From an uncultured bacterium (lineage in GTDB: Bacteria; Bacillota; Clostridia; Lachnospirales; Lachnospiraceae): a stretch of 64,000 nt of DNA. Location: NCBI GenBank assembly GCA_905215625.1, contig CAJMQQ010000008.1, positions 1-64,000 of the forward strand, in the 5' to 3' direction. Positions 35,909-44,162 of this stretch are shown piece by piece. The translations under genes were made by a program, and so were the position numbers. Below the pieces are notes generated by a model, which saw only the letters and a list, made by a program, of their open reading frames with translations, made no database searches and was not told the DNA's origin. The number at the start of each line of letters is the position of its first letter. Position 1 is the stretch's first letter.

Positions 35909-38137
35909 ATGCATAAATTTTTATCAAAATTACTCAAATCACCACTGAAATTTTCACTAATTATTATCAGCTGTACCGTTTTTCTTGTTTTTGGTATAAC
36001 ATACCCTTTTATACTCAAAATGTTTGCAAATGAAGTAGAAAAAAATACCAGCGAACGAATGCAGAATGCCCTTTTACGTTTAGATGACAATCTGAATAAT
36101 ATCCAAAACCAAATTTTTTCTGTCAACAGTAACTTGGATTTAAATTCACTTCTCACATCAGAAGAACTTTCTGATTATGAACAGGTTGCATTATGGAATC
36201 AAATTACACAATCATTTCAATCTCTAGATTATGTAACCAATTACTGCTTGATTTCAAAAAATAGCGATAAGGTTCTTACTTCGAATGGAATTTATCCCTT
36301 CAAACAATACTTAGACCGTTACTGGAATAACCCACACTATGATTACACATTTTGGAAAGACGAACTTGCTCGTTCTTTTTACATCAAGTATTATCCTCAG
36401 GCTGCCTATACCTCTTATGCTTTCGGTGAAAGTGTGAACACCAAAACAGTGATTCCTATTGGTTTTAAAAGTTCCCTTAAGCAATCTTATATGATTATTG
36501 CTTTTGTTGATTTTCATAAGATGTGTATGGATATTGATCCTTATATTCTGGAAAATCTTTCTGTTTTTCATAAAGGGATTCCTCTGATTTCTTGTGAAAC
36601 AAATCCATTGATAGATTATGAGGATCACCTCAAACAAAGTGACATTACTACCTTAACCACTGATGATTATCTTTTAACTCTCTGTCGATCCGACTTTAAT
36701 GACTTTATTTATGTAAAAGGTACACCTACTAACGAAATACGTTCAAATCTACATTTTGTCTATAGTATTAGTTTTTGTATTATTGCTGTAGCTATTCTTC
36801 TTTGTATTGGTATTTCTTATTTACTAAATAAAGTAGTATCTCCAACCATTTCATCTATTATGGAAATGTTGAAAAATTATCATTTAATTGATGAAAAGAA
36901 CCCCGATGATGTTTCCTACATTGAAAACAACATCCAAAATTTATTTGATTCCCATCATCAAATTGCCAAAGAGTTGGAAGAAAAAAACCTTGCATTATCT
37001 GGATTTTTATATCAGTCAAAATTAAAAAATATCTATATGAATATTAAAAATCCTGAAGACAGTGAACAGCAGAATTATTCTTACTACCTGTTAAGTTTTC
37101 AAGTCATTTATCGGGAAGATATGTCTGCTATGGCACATAAAACTTATAGTGAAATTGCATTTATCCTAAAAGAATATCTGGAACAGATTCTGAATCATTA
37201 TTTTTCCAATATCCTTTTATTTCAGACTGAGGAAAATTCCTTTATCGCAAAAGTTAGCGGTACATTCCATGAATTGTCTATCGAAACTATTATGGAAAAT
37301 ATTAAGTCGCAGCTCAATATCGAAGATAGCTACTGCTATTTTCTAATTGCTGTCAGTAACTGTATTCAGGATGAAACTACCATTGCTGAAGATTATTATT
37401 CCCTTTTGGAATTTCAACAGCACTTTTGTTTAAAGGATTCCAGCCAACTTCTATTTAAATCTCATTCTTTGGAAGAGCAAAAGTACATTAGTTTAAAAAG
37501 CCAACAGACAACTGCATTGAAAAAACTGATATTATCCGGTGCTTTTCATGATGCTACACAACTCATACTCCGTATGTTGGATCAACATTTAACGGATAAA
37601 ACAACCTGTTTGAATGCTACTTTACTTTGTCAGAATATTGCTAATATTCTTATTCAATCTCTAAGCGAAAAGTTCATTTCTCTTCCAGGAGATTTACCCA
37701 TTCAAACTCTATATAATCAGCTTTCCAAATGCTGTAATAAAAAAAATTACTGTGATTCACTAATGATGTTTGCTGAACAATGTTTTACATATTTATCTTG
37801 TAACAATCCTCTGGAAGATCCGTTAATTATAGGAGTCAAAAAATATGTAGCTGAGCATTATTCCGAAGAATTTACAATTGAGATAATGGCTGATACTTTA
37901 AAAATTTCAAAAAGTTATCTATCTACGTATTTTAAAACTAACACAGGCACAAACCTTCTAAACTACATTCAGCAATATCGTATTCAAAAGGCTATCGTAT
38001 TAATTCAAAATAGCAATACCAAATTAGCAGATATTGGAAATCAGGTAGGAATCCCCAATCCGAATTCCTTTATACGAGTATTCAAAAAATATACCGGTAC
38101 TACGCCTAGTGAGTATCGGAAAAATTTGAATATCTAA
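35909..38137 (+). CDS. AraC family regulator with extracellular sensor domain
   Basis: A membrane-anchored one-component regulator of about 742 residues. The start is MHKFLSKLLKSPLKFS, with AAAGGAAG eight bases upstream; the frame is open further but that part overlaps the isomerase gene. TM1 spans about 13-35, an extracellular region of about 250 residues follows, TM2 spans about 284-306, then a cytoplasmic middle part and a C-terminal double helix-turn-helix (from about 642; FTIEIMADTLKISKSYLSTYFK). Such proteins sense sugars outside the cell and switch on nearby LplABC loci. It probably controls the divergent unit, the importer unit and nagA. Confidence 0.9.
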   Translation: MHKFLSKLLKSPLKFSLIIISCTVFLVFGITYPFILKMFANEVEKNTSERMQNALLRLDDNLNNIQNQIFSVNSNLDLNSLLTSEELSDYEQVALWNQITQSFQSLDYVTNYCLISKNSDKVLTSNGIYPFKQYLDRYWNNPHYDYTFWKDELARSFYIKYYPQAAYTSYAFGESVNTKTVIPIGFKSSLKQSYMIIAFVDFHKMCMDIDPYILENLSVFHKGIPLISCETNPLIDYEDHLKQSDITTLTTDDYLLTLCRSDFNDFIYVKGTPTNEIRSNLHFVYSISFCIIAVAILLCIGISYLLNKVVSPTISSIMEMLKNYHLIDEKNPDDVSYIENNIQNLFDSHHQIAKELEEKNLALSGFLYQSKLKNIYMNIKNPEDSEQQNYSYYLLSFQVIYREDMSAMAHKTYSEIAFILKEYLEQILNHYFSNILLFQTEENSFIAKVSGTFHELSIETIMENIKSQLNIEDSYCYFLIAVSNCIQDETTIAEDYYSLLEFQQHFCLKDSSQLLFKSHSLEEQKYISLKSQQTTALKKLILSGAFHDATQLILRMLDQHLTDKTTCLNATLLCQNIANILIQSLSEKFISLPGDLPIQTLYNQLSKCCNKKNYCDSLMMFAEQCFTYLSCNNPLEDPLIIGVKKYVAEHYSEEFTIEIMADTLKISKSYLSTYFKTNTGTNLLNYIQQYRIQKAIVLIQNSNTKLADIGNQVGIPNPNSFIRVFKKYTGTTPSEYRKNLNI

Positions 38138-38155
38138 ATTTTTATTCTATCACAT

Positions 38156-38185
38156 GGCGGTGCACTATCAGTGAACCGCCTTTTT
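38156..38185 (+). terminator. Terminator of the membrane AraC gene
   Basis: GGCGGTGCAC (38156-38165) pairs with GTGAACCGCC (38171-38180) with one mismatch, 5-base loop, then five T. Confidence 0.85.
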
Positions 38186-38315
38186 ATAGCCTCATTCTGA
38201 ATCATAGAATATACCAATCTCCTTCGAATGACTATCCTCGTTTTTTTTAATTTTCACTATATTTTTCGATTTTTTCTTTTTAAAACAAAATAACTATTTT
38301 CAAATATCTTAATTA

Positions 38316-38343
38316 TTGATTTTTTGTATATATTATTTATTAT
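38316..38343 (+). promoter_or_regulatory. Possible promoter of nagA-epimerase
   Basis: -35 TTGATT (38316-38321), 16-base spacer, -10 TATTAT (38338-38343) in a very AT-rich gap. A small inverted repeat TTGC-N7-GCAA follows near 38358-38372 and could be an operator. Weak, since AT-rich sequence offers many chance matches. Confidence 0.4.
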
Positions 38344-38425
38344 TCAAATAGATGCTTGCCGGTAGAGCAAATATTTTTAGATACTCGAAGTAAAGTCAAT
38401 AATAAAAATTTGAATTGGAGTTATT

Positions 38426-39607
38426 ATGAATACTATTTTATTTAAAAATGCCAATATCATATTGGAAAATCAACTATTATACGGAAATCTCTTAGTAAAG
38501 GGCGATAAAATTTTTTCTATCACCACAAAAGACCCAGAAGTTCCAGAAAGCTGTCAAATTATTGACCTGCATGGTGACTATCTTTCCCCAGGATTTATTG
38601 ATGTCCATACCCATGGTGGTGGTGGATATGATTTTATGGATGGAGATCTAGATAGTATTTATCAAGCTTGTCAGATGCACATGAAACACGGAACTACCAC
38701 AATTGTCCCTACCACCATTACCAGTACAAAAGAATCACTCTATGAGTTTGTACAGCTTTTTAACCAAGTTGATCCCCATAAAAAAGGTTGTCCAAATATT
38801 CCTGGGTTACATTTAGAAGGTCCCTACTTTTCTTATGACCAGCGTGGTGCTCAAGATCCTAAATATTTAAGGAATCCAGAAAAAGAAGAATATGAAAAAG
38901 TTTTCAGTCTGACTGACCGAATTTTACGTTGGTCTTTTGCCATCGAACTAGAAGGCTCTTCTGATTTTCTCAGTGCTTTAAATACACATGGCATTGTCAG
39001 TTCCCTGGCTCATTCAGATGCTACTTGCCAGGAAGTAATTGATGCTTATCGTAATGGATTAGCCGCCCTCACACATTTCTACTCCGGAATGTCTGATGTA
39101 AAGCGTGTTAATGCTTTTCGCGTAGCTGGAGCTGTACAAGCAGGCTATTTATTAGATAACTTATTTGTAGAATTAATTGTTGACGGTTGCCACCTCCCCA
39201 AAGAACTGGTACAACTGGTCTATAAAATTAAAGGAGCTGACCGAATTTGTTTTGTAACAGATTCTATGCGAGGAGCTGGAATGCCCGATGGCTCGTATAT
39301 TCTTGGAAACAAAAATACAGGATTGCCGACCATTGTAGAAGACGGTGTTGCAAAACTACCAGATAGAACTGCCTTCGCTGGCAGTGTTGCTACCACTGAT
39401 CGACTGCTTCGTACTGGGCACGAATTTTTAGATATCCCTCTATGGGAACTTGTAAAAATGGTTTCTCTTACCCCAGCCACTTTAATTCATATGCAAAACC
39501 AAAAAGGATCTATTCGTGTAGGAAAAGATGCTGACCTGGTTGTACTTCATTCCGACCTTACCGTATCTAAAGTAATGGTTATGGGAGATTTATATGATAT
39601 CGATTAG
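38426..39607 (+). CDS. nagA: N-acetylglucosamine-6-phosphate deacetylase
   Basis: A 393-residue metal-dependent amidohydrolase that turns GlcNAc-6-phosphate into glucosamine-6-phosphate and acetate. FIDVHTHGGGGYDFMDGD is the N-terminal metal motif, GLHLEGPYFS holds the metal-binding Glu, SLAHSDAT and LTHFYSGM the His ligands, and CFVTDSMRGAGMPDG (about 274-288) the catalytic Asp. Length is normal. It feeds NagB, encoded at the far end of the same locus on the other strand. No GlcNAc kinase gene is present, so phosphorylation must come from elsewhere. LTHFYSGM replaces the more common LTHLFNAM. Confidence 0.92.
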   Translation: MNTILFKNANIILENQLLYGNLLVKGDKIFSITTKDPEVPESCQIIDLHGDYLSPGFIDVHTHGGGGYDFMDGDLDSIYQACQMHMKHGTTTIVPTTITSTKESLYEFVQLFNQVDPHKKGCPNIPGLHLEGPYFSYDQRGAQDPKYLRNPEKEEYEKVFSLTDRILRWSFAIELEGSSDFLSALNTHGIVSSLAHSDATCQEVIDAYRNGLAALTHFYSGMSDVKRVNAFRVAGAVQAGYLLDNLFVELIVDGCHLPKELVQLVYKIKGADRICFVTDSMRGAGMPDGSYILGNKNTGLPTIVEDGVAKLPDRTAFAGSVATTDRLLRTGHEFLDIPLWELVKMVSLTPATLIHMQNQKGSIRVGKDADLVVLHSDLTVSKVMVMGDLYDID

Positions 39608-39622
39608 GAGGCTTTCTTCTCA

Positions 39623-40882
39623 ATGAACCAAACAGAACTTTATAATTTCTACTACCAACAACTAACTTCTAACTTCCTTCCTTATTGGCAAAAGCATATT
39701 GATCAAGAACATTACGGTATTCTCAATTGTTTAAATAACTATGGCAACTCCTTGGTCAGCAATCACAAATTCACTTGGTCTCAAGGAAGATTTCTTTGGC
39801 TCCTAGGCGAATTATGGAAAAATAACATTACATATCCCCAAATGAAACAGGACATGGATCTTCTATATAACTTTTTAACCCGCTACTCTGTTTATGATGA
39901 TTTTCGATGCTGCTTTCTGTTAGAACAAGACGGCACTAAAATCCTTGATTTAAAAACTGACCGCTACGATACCAGTATCTATGCTGATTGTTTTACACTA
40001 ATAGGGCTCTCTCAATATATCAGCCTATTTCCTGATTCTGAAAAAGAATTATTCGCTGAAAAACTCTATTACAGCATTCGCCATCGTTTAGAAACCAGTG
40101 ATTTTTTAACGGAACCGTATCCGATTCCAGATGGCTATCGTGTGCATGGTATTCCAATGATTATGATTCATACTACCCACTGCTTTATTCATATGAAGCA
40201 AGTCTTTCATATGGATGTTGCAAATGAAATTGCATACGTTTTTTCACTGATTCAGGACATATTCACGCATTTTGTCCAGGATAATCTAATCCGTGAATAT
40301 ATTCCCTGCCATCCATCAAAAGATATTTCAACCAATCGTATGCTGGATCGGCATCGTAATCCAGGTCATACTTTAGAAGATTTATGGTTTATTCTTGATT
40401 TTTTAAAGGAATTTGACAATGTGGAGCACTATCTTCCAAAAATCATCTGCATTGCACGCCATACCTTAGAATATGGATGGGATCAGGAATTCGGTGGATT
40501 ATTCCGATATATAGACTGCTCCGGAGGTCAGCCAAAAGGCGAATCTATTGGTGATTCTTTTGAAAATCAGTTAATAGACACCTGGGATATGAAATTATGG
40601 TGGCCACATTCAGAGGCATTGTATACAACTCTTTATCTTTATAAATTAACACAATTAGAAGAATTTAAGCATACATATGAACGTATTCACCGATATACTT
40701 TTTCTACCTTTCCAAATCACGAATTAGGGGAATGGATTCAAATACGCCAAAGAAATGGCCAGCCAGAAGAAAAAGTCGTAGCTCTTCCTGTTAAAGATCC
40801 TTTTCACATTATGAGGAATTTCTTAAAAATTATAGAATTGTGTCAAGACAATCCGAATTTTATCAACGAATTATCCGTCTAA
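39623..40882 (+). CDS. AGE family epimerase (N-acylglucosamine 2-epimerase-like)
   Basis: A 419-residue alpha-barrel protein of the AGE superfamily, which includes GlcNAc/ManNAc 2-epimerases and cellobiose 2-epimerases. HKFTWSQGRFLWLLGELW near the N-terminus, NPGHTLEDLWFILDF with catalytic His (about 250), and DTWDMKLWWPHSEALYTTLYLY with the second His (about 336) fit the family. With nagA 15 bases upstream, a ManNAc/GlcNAc 2-epimerase role is most economical, letting ManNAc enter the same route. AGGAGG lies ten bases upstream. Confidence 0.85.
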   Translation: MNQTELYNFYYQQLTSNFLPYWQKHIDQEHYGILNCLNNYGNSLVSNHKFTWSQGRFLWLLGELWKNNITYPQMKQDMDLLYNFLTRYSVYDDFRCCFLLEQDGTKILDLKTDRYDTSIYADCFTLIGLSQYISLFPDSEKELFAEKLYYSIRHRLETSDFLTEPYPIPDGYRVHGIPMIMIHTTHCFIHMKQVFHMDVANEIAYVFSLIQDIFTHFVQDNLIREYIPCHPSKDISTNRMLDRHRNPGHTLEDLWFILDFLKEFDNVEHYLPKIICIARHTLEYGWDQEFGGLFRYIDCSGGQPKGESIGDSFENQLIDTWDMKLWWPHSEALYTTLYLYKLTQLEEFKHTYERIHRYTFSTFPNHELGEWIQIRQRNGQPEEKVVALPVKDPFHIMRNFLKIIELCQDNPNFINELSV

Positions 40883-40891
40883 AAACAAATT

Positions 40892-40931
40892 AGAAGGCCT
40901 GTAAAATCCTACGTGATTTTACAGACCTTCT
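40892..40931 (+). terminator. Terminator after the AGE epimerase gene
   Basis: A 17-pair stem with one mismatch (40892-40908 with 40915-40931) and loop CTACGT, nine bases past the stop. The T run is poor on both strands, but stem strength and place suggest it ends the nagA unit and perhaps also limits minus-strand read-through from the P-type ATPase gene. Confidence 0.6.
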
Positions 40932-41132
40932 TGTCTTGTATAACCTCCAAACTTATGCTATCCTTAAAGAGTAAATCATTCTTTTGTTCTATTCTCATGA
41001 TTTCCGGTGAATTCTCACCACAAATCCCAAAAAATAATTACATATGAAGGAGGATTTAGATTACAGCTTGCTGTATCAGGCTTGCTCTGCCAAAGGCAGA
41101 AATACGGCAGTAGAAAAGCCAATATTCCTATC

Positions 41133-43214
41133 TTATTCTCCTGGCAGCAACGGACTCATACTCTTTAAACCAATTGCCAGCGTGGACATATTATGTAGCA
41201 ATGCTGAAGTCGTTGGCTGAATCACTCCTGCTATACCGAGCGCGATTAAAACTGCATTAATCCCTACAATTCCTCTGTAATTATTTTGGATCCGGCGCAT
41301 CATGGCATTAGACAAGCATTTCAGTTTTATAATTTCCCGAAGATCTTCTGCCGCAAACGTAATATCCGCAATTTCTCTTGCAATCTCTGCTCCATCATTG
41401 ACGGCAATTCCGGCATCTGCTGCAGAAAGTGCCGGAGAATCGTTTACTCCGTCTCCTATCATGACTACCTTTCTTCCAGCTGCCTTTTCTCTCTCAATAA
41501 ATCTCGCTTTGTCCTCTGGCAGTACCTCAGAATAATACCGATCAACTCCAACCCGTCTGGCAATCGAAGCCGCTGTCCGTTCACTGTCACCTGTCATCAT
41601 TACAATTTGAGAGACTCCTGCTTTTTTCAGAAGTCTTATCATATCACCTGCTTCTTCCCTTAAAGGATCCTCAATGCAGATAACTGCAATCAATTCCTGG
41701 TCCATGGCAAGATATAAATGGGAGTATTCTTCTGGAAGCTGCTGGAATTTTTCCTGATATTCCGGCCTGACTCTGCATTTCTCATCTTCAAAGACAAAAT
41801 GGCCGCTTCCTATTACAGTCCTTTTTCCTTCAATATAAGAAGAAATCCCATGGGCTACCACATATTCGACCTTTGAATGCATTTCTTCATGGTATAGTTT
41901 CCTCTCTTTCGCAGCATTCACCACTGCCCTTGCCATAGAATGTGGGAAATGTTCTTCCAGGCAGGCTGCAATGCGAAGTGCTTCTGGTTCCGGAATATCG
42001 CCAAACACAACCACCTCCTTTACGGTTGGCTGTGCCTTTGTCAGCGTACCGGTTTTATCCAGTACAAATGTATCTGCCTCGGCTACTGCCTCCAGATATT
42101 TTCCACCTTTTACAGTAATCCCACAGATTCCTGCTTCTCTGATTGCGGAAAGAACTGTCATCGGCATAGCAAGTTTTAATGCACAGGAAAAATCTACCAT
42201 AAGGACTGAAAGGGCCTTGGTCACATTGCCTGTCAGAAGTCCCACAATTCCGGTTCCAATCAGCGTATACGGTACCAGACGATCTGCCAGCCGCTCTGCT
42301 TTACTTTCTAATGCAGACTTCAGCTTTTCGGACTCCTCGATCATCGTTACGATTTTTTCAAATCTTGTAGCGCCAGATACTGCCCGGACGATAATCTCCA
42401 GTTCTCCTTCTTCAAGAACTGTTCCTGCATATACCGACTGACCCTCTGCTCTCCGAACCGGAAGCGCTTCTCCTGTTAAAGAAGCCTGGTTTACCATCCC
42501 CTCTCCAGATGCTACTTCTCCGTCAAACGGAATCACATTGCCCATGCGGACAACAATCGTGTCTTGTTCTTGTATTTTTGAAACTGGCACAAGAATTTCC
42601 TGGTCTTCTCTTTTTAACCATACTTTTTTTACATTCAAAGACATACTGCGTGCCAGATCTCCAACTGACTTTTTATGAGTCCATTCCTCTAATAATTCTC
42701 CAATTCCCAAAAGGAACATAACCGATCCAGCCGTGCTAAAATCTCTTCTTAGTATTGATACGCCAATTGCTGTTGCATCCAGTACGGAAACTTCTATTTT
42801 CTTTCTTCCCAGACATTTTATTCCTTTCCAGATATAGGGGACGGCTTTTAAAATAATCCATATTTTTCTAAGCGGATTTGGGAGAAACAGTCTTCCTCCA
42901 TAATGGAGCAGTGTTTTTACAATCAGCTTTTCCTTGTATGAAGCATTTAATGTCCGTCCTGAATCTGGAATACTCTTCTCCGGAAGGCTCGTCGCTTTCA
43001 GACAAAATTCTTTTAACTCCTGGATGAGTTCTTGCCTGTCCCCTGTATAACAAATCACGGCATCTGCGGTGCGTTCATATACCTTAACCCTTGTTATATT
43101 TTTCTGTTTTTCTAAAGACCAGCAAAGAACATCCGCCTCCGCACACGTCATCCTATTTTGGACGACATGGATGCGAAGGCGGCCCTCGATTTCATGTTTT
43201 ATGAAAAATTTCAT
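41133..43214 (-). CDS. P1B-type heavy-metal ATPase with SC motif
   Basis: A 693-residue P-type ATPase. An N-terminal HMA_2-like domain (about 1-75) lacks the metal-binding CxxC. The actuator motif SLTGEA (245-250), phosphorylation site DKTGTLT (386-392), and hinge GDGVNDSPALSAADAG are intact, so it should be active. In the metal-binding helix, where many P1B pumps have CPC, it has VDFSCALKLAMPM (Ser343, Cys344; the first Pro is absent). This points away from Cu/Zn pumps and towards iron, manganese or cobalt export. It is coupled by ATGA overlap to the DUF6110 gene and belongs to a cassette with a Fur-like regulator. The real metal is unknown. Confidence 0.9.
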   Translation of the reverse strand: MKFFIKHEIEGRLRIHVVQNRMTCAEADVLCWSLEKQKNITRVKVYERTADAVICYTGDRQELIQELKEFCLKATSLPEKSIPDSGRTLNASYKEKLIVKTLLHYGGRLFLPNPLRKIWIILKAVPYIWKGIKCLGRKKIEVSVLDATAIGVSILRRDFSTAGSVMFLLGIGELLEEWTHKKSVGDLARSMSLNVKKVWLKREDQEILVPVSKIQEQDTIVVRMGNVIPFDGEVASGEGMVNQASLTGEALPVRRAEGQSVYAGTVLEEGELEIIVRAVSGATRFEKIVTMIEESEKLKSALESKAERLADRLVPYTLIGTGIVGLLTGNVTKALSVLMVDFSCALKLAMPMTVLSAIREAGICGITVKGGKYLEAVAEADTFVLDKTGTLTKAQPTVKEVVVFGDIPEPEALRIAACLEEHFPHSMARAVVNAAKERKLYHEEMHSKVEYVVAHGISSYIEGKRTVIGSGHFVFEDEKCRVRPEYQEKFQQLPEEYSHLYLAMDQELIAVICIEDPLREEAGDMIRLLKKAGVSQIVMMTGDSERTAASIARRVGVDRYYSEVLPEDKARFIEREKAAGRKVVMIGDGVNDSPALSAADAGIAVNDGAEIAREIADITFAAEDLREIIKLKCLSNAMMRRIQNNYRGIVGINAVLIALGIAGVIQPTTSALLHNMSTLAIGLKSMSPLLPGE

Positions 43215-43525
43215 GCTTGTTCCGGCTCGTTTTCTTCCTGAAAATCCGCACCATCTTCACAAAAAGCTTCTTCCTCTGCGTTCATTGCTTCTTCTGCAGC
43301 CCGCTTTTCGTTTATCTGCTGAGCTTCTGCAAGAATATCTTCTGCATTCTCTTGTACAGTGGTTGCAGTTTTCATCACGCAATCTTTTGCCCGAAGTACT
43401 GCTGCCGCACAGTTAATATATGCCTTTTTTGCATCTTTACTGGAAAGAACTTTTATGCCGGCAGTTCCAAACAAAACCCCACCTGCAAACAGTCCAAATT
43501 TTTTCAATGCTGATTCATGAAACAT
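43211..43525 (-). CDS. DUF6110 family protein
   Basis: A 104-residue protein. The first 25 residues (SALKKFGLFAGGVLFGTAGIKVL) form a hydrophobic helix with glycines; then comes a mostly alpha-helical charged part with Cys39 and Cys48 (INCAAAVLRAKDC), and an acidic tail full of Glu. It matches the small DUF6110 proteins found beside P-type ATPases of gut Clostridia; function unknown. The glycine-rich helix and acidic tail suggest a membrane-associated metal buffer or pump partner. AGGAGG lies six bases upstream and the ATGA overlap couples it to the pump. Confidence 0.82.
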   Translation of the reverse strand: MFHESALKKFGLFAGGVLFGTAGIKVLSSKDAKKAYINCAAAVLRAKDCVMKTATTVQENAEDILAEAQQINEKRAAEEAMNAEEEAFCEDGADFQEENEPEQA

Positions 43526-43539
43526 ATTATACCTCCTGA

Positions 43540-43659
43540 TTATTTGTGTTTATAGCCTGTGTAAAATACCATCATAAAGCAAAAAGCTGCAGCCCATGCC
43601 CAAAATCTATGCTGCTTCACAACCACATCACTTCCTTTTTTATAGGTTTTTTCAATCAT
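43540..43659 (-). CDS. Small single-pass membrane protein, 26-39 residues
   Basis: A short frame of 39 codons (from ATG 43659) reading MIEKTYKKGSDVVVK, then QHRFWAWAAAFCFMMVFYTG and YKHK. It forms one transmembrane helix flanked by basic residues, so topology is plausible. A GTG at 43620 with GGAAG ten bases before gives a 26-residue version and may be the true start. It lies between the Fur-like gene and DUF6110, same strand, and ends 14 bases before the DUF6110 start. It may be an accessory subunit of the pump. I do not recognise a named family with certainty. Confidence 0.6.
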   Translation of the reverse strand: MIEKTYKKGSDVVVKQHRFWAWAAAFCFMMVFYTGYKHK

Positions 43660-43712
43660 AACAATTTCATTTTCGATTCGTCAATTACATTTGTTCTTAT
43701 TGAAAAATTTTG

Positions 43713-43958
43713 TCAACTACTATGCTTTTTGTATTCGATCCGCCTGCTCAGTACCTCTATCTGTTCCAATTCTTTTACCATCCGGTAAACGGTTGCCATT
43801 CCAATTTGAGGGTCAGCTTTTAATGCTAAAATATATATTTCTTTACAGCTGGCGCATCGATTTTCCAGAATAATATCTAATAACAGTTCTCGCTGTTTTG
43901 TAATACGACAGCCTTTTTTCTTTAACTCTTTCAGGATATATTCTTTCTCACAATTCAT
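43713..43958 (-). CDS. Truncated Fur-like regulator (DNA-binding domain only)
   Basis: An 81-residue protein made only of the Fur winged helix: LKKKGCRITKQRELLLDIIL, then GMATVYRMVKELEQIEVLSRR (53-73). Fur, PerR and Zur proteins are about 140-150 residues, with a C-terminal dimerisation and metal-binding domain that is missing here. No Fur-like continuation is visible in other frames downstream. Start MNCEKEYILKELK (43958) has GGGAGGG six bases upstream. It leads the cassette with the small membrane protein, DUF6110 and pump. It may dimerise in another way, sense metal through its CASC (35-38), or be decaying. Confidence 0.8.
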   Translation of the reverse strand: MNCEKEYILKELKKKGCRITKQRELLLDIILENRCASCKEIYILALKADPQIGMATVYRMVKELEQIEVLSRRIEYKKHSS

Positions 43959-44010
43959 CTTGTTCCCTCCCTGATATAGCTCTAATATGTTACTACCATC
44001 CGTCCCATTG

Positions 44011-44026
44011 GTTAGCATCAACTAAC
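44011..44026. promoter_or_regulatory. Operator-like palindrome 1, GTTAG-N6-CTAAC
   Basis: GTTAG-CATCAA-CTAAC, perfect five-base arms, about 50 bases before the Fur-like start and downstream of the promoter, so it would block elongation. TTAG/CTAA arms resemble DtxR/IdeR/MntR-type metal-regulator boxes (TTAGG..CCTAA) more than the usual Fur box. Confidence 0.6.
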
Positions 44027-44069
44027 TAACAAGTAAAAAAATAAGTTCCTGCTAATCCCTGTCTATATT

Positions 44070-44098
44070 TTTATATTCCGAGAATTAGTCTACACTAA
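44070..44098 (-). promoter_or_regulatory. Promoter of the metal cassette
   Basis: Minus strand: -35 TTAGTG (44098-44093), 17-base spacer, -10 TATAAA (44075-44070). The -35 lies inside palindrome 2, so a bound regulator would exclude RNA polymerase. Confidence 0.5.
44085..44098. promoter_or_regulatory. Operator-like palindrome 2, TTAG-N6-CTAA
   Basis: TTAG-TCTACA-CTAA, same arms and spacing as palindrome 1, 73 bases away (about seven helical turns), overlapping the -35. Two matched sites around one promoter suggest real operators, perhaps with looping. Confidence 0.6.
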
Positions 44099-44122
44099 CC
44101 AGGGCAAAATGTCAATTATCTG

Positions 44123-44144
44123 GCTGATTTTTATAAAAATCAGC
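44123..44144. repeat. Perfect 22-base palindrome upstream of the metal cassette
   Basis: GCTGATTTTT pairs with AAAAATCAGC around AT. Upstream of the -35 and without a downstream T run, it is not a clear terminator. It may be an upstream site or a small cruciform. Confidence 0.5.
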
Positions 44145-44162
44145 TCCTAAATACCCCCAAAA

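Noticed and set aside
41068..41110. Nested hairpin (TTGCTGTAT with ATACGGCAG, inner CTGCC/GGCAG) after the P-type ATPase gene
   Set aside because: It has no T run on either strand and several weak pairs; it may help end the transcript but cannot be called a terminator or an RNA gene.
41044..41220. A 58-codon plus-strand frame starting MKEDLDYSLLYQACSAKG
   Set aside because: It has no ribosome site before its ATG, overlaps the 3' end of the P-type ATPase on the other strand, and its protein resembles nothing I recognise.
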